From JBFXEO01 sp050180015 (GTDB lineage Bacteria > Bacteroidota > Bacteroidia > Bacteroidales > Tenuifilaceae), in NCBI GenBank assembly GCA_050180015.1, contig JBFXEO010000010.1, positions 1 to 28,533 on the forward strand: a stretch of 28,533 bases of DNA, given 5' to 3'. The position numbers were made by a program, and so were the translations under genes. The notes beneath the pieces are model-generated. The model ran no database searches. It was not told where the DNA came from and saw only the letters and a program-made list of their open reading frames with translations. Positions 1 to 8,012 of this stretch are shown here, piece after piece; the first letter of the stretch is position 1; the number at the start of each line of letters is the position of its first letter.

Positions 1-88
1 ATTGGTAGTTTTGACTATTGTTCCGTGTAGTTTGGGGTGTTGGTTTTGGATTGCTGGTCGGTATCATGTCGCTCCATTTTTTTTCATA
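1..88 (-). pseudogene. Continuation of the M64 peptidase frame beyond an in-frame stop
   Basis: Past the TAA at 89-91 the same minus-strand frame stays open to the window edge and reads YEKKWSDMIPTSNPKPTPQ and on. From memory of the M64 family, the segment after the NITT motif normally reads like (V)DFxxKWKDM(I/L)P...PTP, so this looks like the missing C-terminal part of the peptidase, without any frame change. It has no start of its own. It is either a remnant separated by a nonsense mutation or the result of a sequencing error at one codon. Confidence 0.6.
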
Positions 89-1159
89 TTATACATTGGT
101 TGTGATATTGGGTTCCCTCGGTTCAACTTTTAGGTTGTAAAAATCCGACGTGGCGACCTCTGAATCGTAATATTCATCGGCTAGTCCACCAAACCCGTGA
201 CCAAATTCGTGTTGGCTTACCTTGGGGGTGAGTTTATGGTCACTGGTGCTGGCCGTGTAGTAGTTGTAGAATCCACCTCCGCCGTATCGAGGTGAATTTA
301 TAAGTACATATATTTGATCGTATGGCACGTTGGCCGCATAGTCGCAAAGAGTTTTATAATCGGTAGTGGTTAGGTACCTGTCCACGTTAAATGTATAGTA
401 GCTGGTGTTTGCCACCGTATTGTTGTAGATGTGTTCCCCGGGAACATCGGGGCCCTGCTGCTGCGAGATCGACTCAACCGCATATACGTTTATTCTGTTG
501 CTGTAACGTTTGAATGGTTCGTGGTTTATGATGTTTCCCAGTACCCTGAGCACATCCTGGCGGAATTTTTTCATGTCCGTAGCGGTATATCCTTCGGCGA
601 TTACAGCAATATCAAGACTTTTGGAGGGATCGGTTTTCCCTATTACTTGGGTTACCCTGCACGATTGTGGTTTTTCTTTTCTGATGAAGTAATCGTTGGG
701 GTCTATTTCACGTGTAAAAAGATTTACGAACTTTCCGGTAGCGTAATCACGCTGGTCTATTTCAAACCGAATTTTCTTTTTAGGGAAAGGCATGGTGGCA
801 ACCTGGTAAAAGGTACGGTTTAATGTTTTGGCCTCCTGGGTTGCTTTCCACTCCTCAAATAAACTTCCGAATCCTTTTAGGTAAATAAGCTTGTTGGTTT
901 CGGTATCGAAAACACGGTATCGAAAGTTCCCGTAGTCGAACGGGTCAATAAAGTTTGATGTTGGGCCTCCCCAGTTCGGTTCTTCCTTCATCTCCTTGAA
1001 AAAAATGGTAGTGGTAGTTGCATTTCCGCCCAGCTCAAAATCTATTCTGAGAGTTTTGGGCAAAAAGTAGCTGCTAAACTCTGTATCTACTGAACTTCCT
1101 AGTACATCCAGGTATAAGAACGATACGGCAAGCAGCGCTAAGAAACTTTTTGTTTTCAT
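89..1159 (-). CDS. M64-family (IgA-peptidase-like) zinc metallopeptidase, interrupted by an in-frame stop
   Basis: The 356-aa product starts with a classical signal peptide (about residues 1-22, hydrophobic core FLALLAVSFLYLDVLG), so it should be exported. The N-terminal half is a beta-rich domain. The C-terminal half is the zinc peptidase, with the signature HEFGHGFGGLADEYY at residues 317-331 supplying zinc ligands H317 and H321 and the general base E318. Members of peptidase family M64 are usually about 420-430 residues long. This frame stops about 30 residues after the active site, and homologous-looking sequence continues in the same frame beyond the TAA (1-88). The zinc site is intact but the C-terminal lobe is missing. 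No Shine-Dalgarno is seen, which is normal for the phylum. The family call is firm; whether the truncated protein is active is unknown. Confidence 0.85.
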   Translation of the reverse strand: MKTKSFLALLAVSFLYLDVLGSSVDTEFSSYFLPKTLRIDFELGGNATTTTIFFKEMKEEPNWGGPTSNFIDPFDYGNFRYRVFDTETNKLIYLKGFGSLFEEWKATQEAKTLNRTFYQVATMPFPKKKIRFEIDQRDYATGKFVNLFTREIDPNDYFIRKEKPQSCRVTQVIGKTDPSKSLDIAVIAEGYTATDMKKFRQDVLRVLGNIINHEPFKRYSNRINVYAVESISQQQGPDVPGEHIYNNTVANTSYYTFNVDRYLTTTDYKTLCDYAANVPYDQIYVLINSPRYGGGGFYNYYTASTSDHKLTPKVSQHEFGHGFGGLADEYYDSEVATSDFYNLKVEPREPNITTNV

Positions 1160-1395
1160 TGGTTTACTGTTTAATTTGAATGTTAAGAGTATATTCCGGG
1201 TTTACTAGTGATAAATTGGAATGCCATTTAGACCGTTTTTTCCCCTTTAAGTTTACTGGTTTCCCGTCAACGTGTTAGGAATAAAATAGGGTTCCAAATA
1301 AATCTTATCAAATACTCCCCAGGATACCCGCCAGAACCTACAGGGAACAGATATAGAACAAACCATTAACTCTTAAAATTAAACCTAAACTACCC

Positions 1396-1426
1396 TTTGA
1401 GATCAAATAGATACTTTGCATTTTTG
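1396..1426 (+). promoter_or_regulatory. Candidate Bacteroidota-type promoter for the metallopeptidase lipoprotein gene
   Basis: TTTG at 1396-1399 is followed by exactly 19 bp and then CATTTTTG at 1419-1426, which matches the -7 consensus TAnnTTTG except for its first base. The start codon lies 37 bp further on. The 304-bp region 1160-1463 separates divergent genes and shows no other convincing element. Confidence 0.4.
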
Positions 1427-1463
1427 TAACTTCCGATAAAGTAAACCTAAACCTAGTTGTGCC

Positions 1464-3521
1464 ATGAAAAAAATTTTACTGTTACTATCAATTCCCATTT
1501 TGCTGACTATGACTAATTGTAAGCCGGGTGAGAATAGTGCTAAAACTGCCGATGTTTCACCAGTTACTCAGGAAACCATTAAAAAAGTTACGGGTAACCT
1601 AACCGATAAGTATGGCGATAGCCAAAAATTCCGTATCGAAAGGGGCGTTAACCAGGTTGCCCTGCTATGGAGAAATGCCGATGGAACCCAAGCCGAGTTC
1701 GAGGAATTCTGCAACACCCAATTCATTGCCGATGAGGCAGCCCTCGATCGGCTGTTCGGCAAGTTATCGTATGGTTTCGAAACGCTTAACGGATACTTTA
1801 TCCTGCTGAGCAAGGAGTTGATGCGCCCCTTGCACCTCGACTGGGGCCCGATAACCCCGGTTGATGAGTTGCTAGGATCGTACAATGCAGCGGCACACCT
1901 TTCCGAAGACCTTTATGCCAACAAAATTGCCTTTATTACCGCGTTAAATTTCCCCTATCATTCGCTCAAGGAAAAAAGTGAGCTGGGCGAAAAATGGAGC
2001 CGAAAGCAATGGGCGTATGCCCGTATGGGTGACATGTTCACCAGTAGGCTTCCCGCCGAACTCATCCAGAAATTCTCAACGGCAAATACCAATGCCGATA
2101 CTTACATCAGCCAGTACAATATTTACCTGGGGTATTTAGTGAATGACAGCAATGAAAAGTTTTTCCCCGAAGATATGAAGCTAATTTCCCACTGGGGCTT
2201 GCGCGATGAGCTGAAATCGCAGTATGCCGATAAGGAAAATGGCCTGACCAAGCAGGGAATAATTTACGAGGTGATGAAACGGATCATAGATCAAAGTATT
2301 CCTAAAGAAGCGATCAACAGCAATCAGTATTGCTGGAATCCGTATAAAAATACGCTGGTTAAGGATGGCAAGGAGGTTGCCTTTGAATCGGAACCCAATA
2401 CACGCTACCAGCACATAATCAACCAGTTTAAAGTACTGGAGGCCATTGATGCCTACACACCATCAATGCCTACCTATATCCAACGTAAGTTCGAGGGAGA
2501 ATTTGAACTACCTGTCGATGAGGTTGAACAGCTATTCATTGAGCTGGTTTCATCCAAAGAAGTTCGCGATTTGGGCAAACTAATAAGCCAACGACTTGGC
2601 AGGGAACTACGCCCATTTGATATATGGTACGATGGATTTAAAGCACGCAGTGGAATTCCTGCCGAGAAACTGGAACGTATAACCACGAAACGTTTTGCAA
2701 ATGCCCAGGTATTCGAGAGAGAGTTGCCCAGTATTCTTATCTCGCTTGGCTGGAGCAAGGATAAAGCCAAATTCATTGGCGAAAGAGTAAAAGTTGAAGC
2801 AGCCAGAGGCTCTGGCCATGCCTGGGGTGCCGAAATGCGAAAGGATAACGCCCTGCTACGTACCAGAATACCTTCCAGTGGAATGAACTATAAGGGCTTT
2901 AACATTGCCATGCACGAGTTTGGACATTGCGTGGAGCAAACCATATCCTTACACGACGTGGACTACTATACAATGCACGGTGTTCCGAATACCGCATTTA
3001 CTGAAGCCCTGGCGTTTGTATTCCAGAAACGCGATTTGGCTGTACTAGGGTTTAAAGAAACCGACCCTAGCAAGGAGAGCCTCGAAACGCTCGACAACCT
3101 ATGGTCGTGCTACGAGATTATGGGTGTTTCACTGGTCGATATCAACCTTTGGCGATGGCTGTACAAAAACCCGAATGCCACCGCACAGGAAGTAAAGGAT
3201 GCCACTTTAAGCATTGCTAAAGATGTATGGAATAAATACTACGCCGATGTTTTTGGCGCAAAGGATGAACCTATTCTGGCTATCTATTCGCACATGATCG
3301 ACAATCCTTTATACCTGTCGGCATATCCCATTGGACATCTGATAGACTTTCAGCTGGAGAAACAATTTGTAGGCAAATCGTTTGCCAACGAGGTTGAAAG
3401 GATATTCTCGCAAGGCAGGCTAATTCCGCAACTCTGGCTAAAGAACGGTGTTGGTGAAACCCTTTCGGTAAGGCCAATTCTGGAAGCATCGGACAAAGCC
3501 ATTGGAAAGCTATCGAACTAA
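1464..3521 (+). CDS. Zinc metallopeptidase lipoprotein, gluzincin type (HEFGH + E)
   Basis: A 685-aa lipoprotein. The leader ILLTMTNC ends in a lipobox-like cysteine (C19), so the protein is likely anchored in a membrane facing the periplasm or cell surface. The active site is HEFGH at residues 484-488. A glutamate, E514 in NTAFTEALAF, lies 26 residues after the second histidine. This is the HExxH...E arrangement of clan MA(E), with spacing close to M2/M3/M32 enzymes. The C-terminal region is largely alpha-helical, including LYLSAYPIGHLIDFQLEKQF, which resembles the closing helices of M3-like peptidases. The length fits M3-type oligopeptidases. I do not recognise the exact family; dipeptidyl peptidase III was considered and rejected. 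Expected role: breakdown of peptides at the envelope. It ends just before a good terminator. Confidence 0.7.
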   Translation: MKKILLLLSIPILLTMTNCKPGENSAKTADVSPVTQETIKKVTGNLTDKYGDSQKFRIERGVNQVALLWRNADGTQAEFEEFCNTQFIADEAALDRLFGKLSYGFETLNGYFILLSKELMRPLHLDWGPITPVDELLGSYNAAAHLSEDLYANKIAFITALNFPYHSLKEKSELGEKWSRKQWAYARMGDMFTSRLPAELIQKFSTANTNADTYISQYNIYLGYLVNDSNEKFFPEDMKLISHWGLRDELKSQYADKENGLTKQGIIYEVMKRIIDQSIPKEAINSNQYCWNPYKNTLVKDGKEVAFESEPNTRYQHIINQFKVLEAIDAYTPSMPTYIQRKFEGEFELPVDEVEQLFIELVSSKEVRDLGKLISQRLGRELRPFDIWYDGFKARSGIPAEKLERITTKRFANAQVFERELPSILISLGWSKDKAKFIGERVKVEAARGSGHAWGAEMRKDNALLRTRIPSSGMNYKGFNIAMHEFGHCVEQTISLHDVDYYTMHGVPNTAFTEALAFVFQKRDLAVLGFKETDPSKESLETLDNLWSCYEIMGVSLVDINLWRWLYKNPNATAQEVKDATLSIAKDVWNKYYADVFGAKDEPILAIYSHMIDNPLYLSAYPIGHLIDFQLEKQFVGKSFANEVERIFSQGRLIPQLWLKNGVGETLSVRPILEASDKAIGKLSN

Positions 3522-3557
3522 AGTTTAAATCAGCCCAGCAGCATTGACTCTATCAAC

Positions 3558-3602
3558 AAAAAGTAACGGTTTCCGGCAAAGTAAGGTAGCCGTTACTTTT
3601 TT
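3558..3602 (+). terminator. Rho-independent terminator after the metallopeptidase gene
   Basis: A 12-bp perfect stem pairs AAAAAGTAACGG (3558-3569) with CCGTTACTTTTT (from 3590). The loop is about 20 nt and the stem runs into a T-tract. It lies 37 bp after the stop codon and about 30 bp before the next start, so the MutS-like gene needs its own promoter. Confidence 0.75.
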
Positions 3603-3631
3603 CATACCTTTACAAAAACACCCGACATGCT

Positions 3632-4984
3632 ATGATTAGGCAAAATAAGCTAAATGCCGATAGGCAAACTCTAACCGAGTTAGAAATATTGAGCGATGAT
3701 AAGGCTGGCTTTAGCTTGTTTAACTTGCTGGATAAAACAACTACCACAGGCGGGAAAGACTTTTTGAAAGAAATTTTCAACAACCCGTACACCAATGCTA
3801 CCGACATTGGAAACATGCAGGATGTACTTAAGACAATGGGTGTTAATTCCGAAAAATTCGAGATCCCGTTTACAAAGCAGATGATGGACAGGGTTGAGGT
3901 TTACTATTTCTCAAAGAGCGAGGTTTTAATCAGCCGCAATCCCGTTGGAAAATTTTTCGAGGGTCTTATATATCGATTTAAATACAAAGATTTCAGGGAA
4001 ACTGCCATTAAAAACTCCAAGCACACACTCCTCTTTATTCAGCAAGTTAAGAAGTATTTCAGCAAACTTAACCCGTCGGAACTTCCAGGAATTTTATACG
4101 ATACCTGCAGCCGGGTTCAGGAAATACTTAACGAAAAGGATATTAACGATGCCTGTAATATCAAAAATATTAACTCGTTAGATTTTTTTGATCTGATTAC
4201 AATTGATCAATGGTTTCGCTCAACCCATAAGCTGAAAATTCTGTCCCTGGTTGAAGTCGCCTACAGTATGGACGCTTACCTGTCAATGGCAATGGCTGTA
4301 AAAGAACTCAACCTTACTTTTCCGGAAATTACCAGCTCAGACAACCCGGCATTGGAAATAGAAGGACTATACCACCCATTCCTGAAAAATCCGGTACCAA
4401 ACTCAATTAAGTACGACTCCAACAAGCAATTTCTTTTTCTTACAGGGCCAAACATGGCGGGTAAAACAACCTTTTTGAAATCGTGCGGAATGGCTATTTA
4501 CATGGCCCAGCTTGGAATGGGAGTGCCTGCCCAACGAATGAGAATCTCGCCATTTAACGCCATCTTCAGTAGCCTAAATACAACCGATAACCTAAGCATT
4601 GGCTATAGTTACTTCTACAGCGAGGTAATGCGTGTACGCAAAGCAGCCGAAACCCTGCGAAGGAACAAAAAAGTATTCATGATTTTTGATGAGCTATTCA
4701 AGGGAACAAATATTAAAGATGCGTTTGATGGCTCAATGCTGGTAATAAAAGGATTTTTAAAATGGGAATCGGGTATATTTATACTGGCATCGCACCTAAC
4801 CGAGCTATCAAAGGAAATCGAGGGTTTCCCTGCTGTATTTTTCCGGTACTTCGACTCATCGGTCGAAAATGGGAAACCCCTATTCAGCTACAGAATTCTG
4901 GAGGGAAAATCCGACGAAAGGTTGGGGTTAGTTATTCTTCAGAACGAAAAAATCGAGGAGTTGCTTGATCCTTCGATCAATTAA
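3632..4984 (+). CDS. MutS-related ATPase (core and ATPase domains only)
   Basis: The 450-aa product carries the C-terminal half of the MutS fold: a helical core/lever region (about residues 10-240) followed by the MutS-type ABC ATPase. The Walker A motif is GPNMAGKTT at 272-280, the signature loop reads NLSIGYSYFYSE, Walker B is FMIFDEL, and the switch histidine is in LASHLTEL. The N-terminal mismatch-binding domain of MutS (Phe-x-Glu) and the connector domain are absent, and there is no Smr endonuclease domain as in MutS2. Bacteroidota carry several such short MutS-like proteins of unassigned function. The signature serine-threonine pair of MutS (STF) is replaced by SYF. Function in DNA repair or recombination is possible but not demonstrated by the sequence. 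Confidence 0.85.
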   Translation: MIRQNKLNADRQTLTELEILSDDKAGFSLFNLLDKTTTTGGKDFLKEIFNNPYTNATDIGNMQDVLKTMGVNSEKFEIPFTKQMMDRVEVYYFSKSEVLISRNPVGKFFEGLIYRFKYKDFRETAIKNSKHTLLFIQQVKKYFSKLNPSELPGILYDTCSRVQEILNEKDINDACNIKNINSLDFFDLITIDQWFRSTHKLKILSLVEVAYSMDAYLSMAMAVKELNLTFPEITSSDNPALEIEGLYHPFLKNPVPNSIKYDSNKQFLFLTGPNMAGKTTFLKSCGMAIYMAQLGMGVPAQRMRISPFNAIFSSLNTTDNLSIGYSYFYSEVMRVRKAAETLRRNKKVFMIFDELFKGTNIKDAFDGSMLVIKGFLKWESGIFILASHLTELSKEIEGFPAVFFRYFDSSVENGKPLFSYRILEGKSDERLGLVILQNEKIEELLDPSIN

Positions 4985-5345
4985 TCAACGTTGCTTTTAT
5001 TTTCTCTTTTGACCGTTGTAATCCAATGGCTAAAATCTACGGGTTAACGGTGTAGGGATAGGCGCACTTTATCCATTCCGACGATGACATGGCGTACAAC
5101 GAACCCGGAAAAGAATCCAAAAGAAAAAGTTCAACGCTAGCAAAGGTTGGAGGCCCGCCAAGCATAGTACCCGAACGTGCCAGCATGTTCACCCTAACTA
5201 CAATCAGGTAATGAACTTAAACGTACTACTCTCCCTAACTCCGAGTTGCTCAAGTAGTAGGCATTCTACACGCATATCGGTATAGCCTCTTTTTGCCATA
5301 ATAAAAAATTATCCCCTTAAATTATCTTGAACCTTATTTTTTATA
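4985..5345. other. Intergenic region with no convincing gene
   Basis: Together with the promoter that follows, this forms a 398-bp gap between the MutS-like gene and the CreD module. The only ORF starting with ATG is 40 codons (5089-5211). It has no recognisable motif and no promoter or RBS, so I leave it unannotated. No repeat or hairpin followed by a T-tract was seen. Confidence 0.5.
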
Positions 5346-5372
5346 TAACTTTGTACTTCAAAGAACTTTTAA
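5346..5372 (+). promoter_or_regulatory. Promoter with overlapping CTTTG/CAAAG operator, copy 1
   Basis: TAACTTTG at 5346-5353 is a perfect Bacteroidota -7 element (TAnnTTTG). Its end forms the left arm of an inverted repeat, CTTTG (5349-5353), N5, CAAAG (5359-5363), followed by AA-CTTTT. The 27-bp segment recurs at 6335-6361 in front of creD with only two differences. Placement over the -7 element and likely start point suggests a repressor operator. The linked winged-helix protein is the obvious candidate ligand. Confidence 0.65.
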
Positions 5373-5382
5373 AAATACTTAT

Positions 5383-6051
5383 ATGGACACTCAAGGTGAG
5401 CATTTAAAAAACCTTAAGGAAATTAGGTCGATAATGGAACGTTCGTCCCGATTTCTGTCGCTTAGCGGTTTATCCGGAATTTTTGCGGGTATAGTGGCTC
5501 TTGTTGGGGCGTTGGCGGTATATGTATATCAGCGAGATTTTTTTTGTGGAAGATATCTCCATCAAGGAGTACTCCTACGCGACGATATGCTTGCCGGCAG
5601 GGAATTGTACGGATTTTTAGTATTTATTTTTATTGATGCCTTTTTGGTATTAACCTTGGCCTTATCGTTCGGTGTGTTTTTTACAACCCGCAATGCCCGA
5701 AAAAAAGGATTACCCTACTGGGACAAAAGCGCGAAACGGATGCTTACCAACCTTTTTATTCCTTTGGTTACGGGGGGAATATTCTGCCTGATCCTGCTTT
5801 ACCATTACCTTATATATCTGATAGCCCCATCAACATTGATTTTTTACGGATTAGCGCTACTAAACACCAGTAAATTTACGATTAACGATATTCGTTACCT
5901 CGGAATAAGCGAGATTTTACTGGGTTTGCTGGCCATGTTTTTTGTGGGTTACGGGTTAATACTTTGGGCTATTGGTTTTGGGTTTTTGCATATTATTTAC
6001 GGTTTTGCAATGTACTGGAAGTATGAAAGATTTGCTGGAAAATCTGAATAA
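5383..6051 (+). CDS. Multi-pass membrane protein of the CreD module
   Basis: A 222-aa inner-membrane protein with about five hydrophobic segments (roughly residues 27-49, 77-100, 122-146, 149-161 and 174-210). A basic loop TTRNARKKG lies after the second. I recognise no catalytic motif. It is first in an operon-like set with a winged-helix regulator, whose gene overlaps its 3' end by 29 bp, and creD. Such gene sets recur in Bacteroidota. The strong -7 element ends 29 bp before the ATG, leaving a short leader. Likely role: an envelope-stress or sensory membrane partner; this is inference. Confidence 0.7.
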   Translation: MDTQGEHLKNLKEIRSIMERSSRFLSLSGLSGIFAGIVALVGALAVYVYQRDFFCGRYLHQGVLLRDDMLAGRELYGFLVFIFIDAFLVLTLALSFGVFFTTRNARKKGLPYWDKSAKRMLTNLFIPLVTGGIFCLILLYHYLIYLIAPSTLIFYGLALLNTSKFTINDIRYLGISEILLGLLAMFFVGYGLILWAIGFGFLHIIYGFAMYWKYERFAGKSE

Positions 6052-6322
6052 GAATTTTGAGAGTCGTATAAGGCTCGGCATTATGTCGGTGCTGCTGGTG
6101 AACGATTGGGTCGATTTCAGTACAATGAAGGAAACCCTTAGCGTTACCGATGGGAATTTGGCTAGCCATATCAAGGCACTCGAGGCAGAAAAGTATATTG
6201 AGGTGAAAAAACAGTTTCTCGATAAAAAACCAAATACCAGCTACAGGGCTACAATCGAAGGCCGTAAAGCATTTGACGAGCATTTATTGGCACTTGAAAA
6301 GCTGATAAACGTAGGACGGTAG
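6023..6322 (+). CDS. Small winged-helix transcriptional regulator (MarR/HTH_27-like)
   Basis: The 99-aa protein beginning MKDLLENLNKNFESRIRLGIM is a single winged-helix domain. A recognition segment ETLSVTDGNLASHIKALEAEKYIEV is followed by the wing KKQFLDKKPNTSYRATIEGRKAF and a C-terminal dimerisation helix. This is the layout of the short PF13601-type regulators. The start at 6023 is chosen because the upstream in-frame ATG (5972) only adds residues read out of frame from the membrane-protein gene. The 29-bp overlap with that gene implies translational coupling. The duplicated operator in front of the first gene and creD suggests that it controls both promoters. Confidence 0.8.
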   Translation: MKDLLENLNKNFESRIRLGIMSVLLVNDWVDFSTMKETLSVTDGNLASHIKALEAEKYIEVKKQFLDKKPNTSYRATIEGRKAFDEHLLALEKLINVGR

Positions 6323-6334
6323 TTTTTTATCCAT

Positions 6335-6361
6335 TAACTTTGTATTGCAAAGAACTTTTAA
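6335..6361 (+). promoter_or_regulatory. Promoter/operator of creD, copy 2
   Basis: TAACTTTG at 6335-6342 is again a perfect -7 element. CTTTG (6338-6342), N5, CAAAG (6348-6352) and AA-CTTTT repeat the arrangement found at 5346-5372, with 25 of 27 bases identical. It starts 12 bp after the regulator's stop codon, so creD can be transcribed from its own promoter. Confidence 0.65.
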
Positions 6362-6387
6362 TTATCAACCTAATAAATTCTACTGCT

Positions 6388-7707
6388 ATGACACAAAAAA
6401 CACAATCATTCTTCGAGAGAAATGCTGTAATAATAAAGGTTGCAGCCATCACATTCCTAGTATTGATGCTACTAATTCCAATGGCGATGATTCGCTCGTT
6501 GGTAATGGAACGTAGAACCCGTCAGATGGAGGCCGCTAACGAGATTAGCTCCAAATGGGGCCACGAGCAGCGCTTGACGGGACCGATTTTGGTTGTTCCC
6601 TACAGGAGTTTTGAGTTTGATAAGGAAGCAAAAAAAATGGTGGGAATGGGGCATCTGGCCTACTATCTTCCAGAGAATCTGAAAATCTCAGGAAGTTTAA
6701 ACCCAGAAATCCGGTATAGGGGTATTTTTCAGGTGGCTGTATATAGCTCTGCGCTGAAAGTTGAAGGTTACTTTAAAGCACCTCAAATTGATGCTGGCGA
6801 TATCATTGATTGGAATGGGGCGTTCCTGATCATGGGTATTTCTGATTTGCGTGGAATTAAGGAGGCAATTAGCTTTCGCTGGAATGGCAAGGAAATGCTT
6901 TGCGAGCCGGGAGTTAAAAATTCCCATATAGTGGAATCGGGAGTTACGGTGAATAATCCCTTGCAGACAAACGCCGATGCGGCAGAATACCATTTTTCAT
7001 TCAATGTTTTGTTGAATGGGTCGCGTAGTATAAGTTTTGTGCCAGTGGGAAAGGAAACTAATGTAAGCATTGAGTCATCGTGGAATAACCCCAGCTTTGA
7101 GGGGGCGTTCTTGCCCGAAGACAGAGATATATCGGCGAAAGGATTTCATGCGAATTGGAGGGTTCTGGAGTTAAACCGGAATTACCCTCAAACGTGGGCC
7201 GATAGCGATGTAAATCTGGGAGATTCTTCCTTTGGAGTTGCTTTGTTATTACCTGTTGAAACCTATCAAATTACAGAACGGTCAATGAAGTATGCAATCC
7301 TGTTTATTTCGTTAACCTTTATGGTATTTTTCTTTGTAGAGGTAATGCGCAAGCTGAAAGTTCACCCAATTCAGTATGTACTTGTAGGGTTTGGACTGAT
7401 TCTGTTCTACTTGCTGCTACTTTCGCTCTCCGAGCAAATGAATTTTGAGATGGCCTACTTAATTGCTAGCATTGGCATCGTCGCAATGATAACAGGCTAT
7501 ACCTTTAGTATATTTAAAAACAGGTGGTTAACGGTGATTCTTGCTGGAATACTGATACTCCTTTACGGTTTCCTATACATTTTACTCCAAATGCAAGATT
7601 ACGCATTACTCATGGGGAGTGTTGGTTTGTTTATAATTCTTGCTACGGTAATGTATTTATCGAGAAAGATAGATTGGTATTCCATTGGTAATGGTAAGAA
7701 TGAATAA
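6388..7707 (+). CDS. creD: CreD-family inner-membrane protein
   Basis: A 439-aa protein with one N-terminal transmembrane helix (about residues 14-36). A large periplasmic beta-rich domain follows, with CreD hallmarks such as SSKWGHEQRLTGPILVVPY and the segment ending SFGVALLLPVETYQ. Five or six closely spaced C-terminal helices end the protein. CreD proteins (PF06123) are linked to envelope stress and beta-lactam or colicin tolerance in enterobacteria; their mechanism is unknown. The start at 6388 is preferred over an in-frame ATG at 6340, because the region from 6335 is the promoter itself and the added residues are not CreD-like. No CreBC two-component pair is present; the winged-helix gene just upstream replaces it. 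Confidence 0.9.
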   Translation: MTQKTQSFFERNAVIIKVAAITFLVLMLLIPMAMIRSLVMERRTRQMEAANEISSKWGHEQRLTGPILVVPYRSFEFDKEAKKMVGMGHLAYYLPENLKISGSLNPEIRYRGIFQVAVYSSALKVEGYFKAPQIDAGDIIDWNGAFLIMGISDLRGIKEAISFRWNGKEMLCEPGVKNSHIVESGVTVNNPLQTNADAAEYHFSFNVLLNGSRSISFVPVGKETNVSIESSWNNPSFEGAFLPEDRDISAKGFHANWRVLELNRNYPQTWADSDVNLGDSSFGVALLLPVETYQITERSMKYAILFISLTFMVFFFVEVMRKLKVHPIQYVLVGFGLILFYLLLLSLSEQMNFEMAYLIASIGIVAMITGYTFSIFKNRWLTVILAGILILLYGFLYILLQMQDYALLMGSVGLFIILATVMYLSRKIDWYSIGNGKNE

Positions 7708-7763
7708 AATGGCAGAATTGTAGCAGCGCAAGTAGTTTTTCAGAATTTAAGGTATTTTAAGGG

Positions 7764-7800
7764 GCATCATTTAAGCTAAGGGTTTGGATGGTGCTTTTTT
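7764..7800 (+). terminator. Weak candidate terminator after creD
   Basis: GCATCAT (7764-7770) can pair with ATGGTGC (7788-7794) with one G-T wobble and a loop of about 17 nt, followed by six T residues. It lies about 56 bp after the creD stop. The stem is short, so this is tentative. Confidence 0.35.
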
Positions 7801-8012
7801 ATAGTAACCAAGCTCTTAACAAAGAGTTATTTAGAATAGTTGCCCCCGTTGTAGCTATCTTAAAAATATCGACCTTACAGGTCATTTATCTATTCCAGTG
7901 GAGAATATTGAAACTTTTCAACATGCTTTTACCGTTTATTTTTTATGTTTGTTATTTAGATTGGCAAGTGTTTTGTATCACAGCCCAAATTATTTACTGA
8001 AATTCAAAGGTA
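7801..8012. other. Leader region of the protease/SPFH/TPR operon, no gene seen
   Basis: This AT-rich stretch must hold the promoter of the five-gene operon that starts at 8013. I do not find a clean TTTG-N19-TAnnTTTG pair. TTTG motifs occur at about 7949 and 7971 without a proper TA. A 70-codon hydrophobic ORF (7788-8000) overlaps the possible terminator and has no support. Confidence 0.4.

Noticed and set aside
431..823. 130-codon plus-strand ORF inside the M64 gene
   Set aside because: It is antisense to a clear signal-peptide-bearing peptidase, has no motif and reads as a shadow frame.
1464..3521. Dipeptidyl peptidase III (M49) as identity of the large metallopeptidase
   Set aside because: M49 normally carries HExxxH and an EECRA-type motif. 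This protein has HEFGH and TEALAF with gluzincin spacing, and no other M49 feature.
5089..5211. 40-codon ORF in the gap between the MutS-like gene and the CreD module
   Set aside because: No motif, no promoter in front and low complexity; it cannot be told from chance.
6340..6387. Upstream start for CreD
   Set aside because: This stretch overlaps the -7 element and operator and adds residues that are not CreD-like; the ATG at 6388 is preferred.
7788..8000. 70-codon hydrophobic ORF upstream of the protease operon
   Set aside because: It begins inside the possible creD terminator, its composition follows the AT-rich DNA, and no promoter or family feature is seen.
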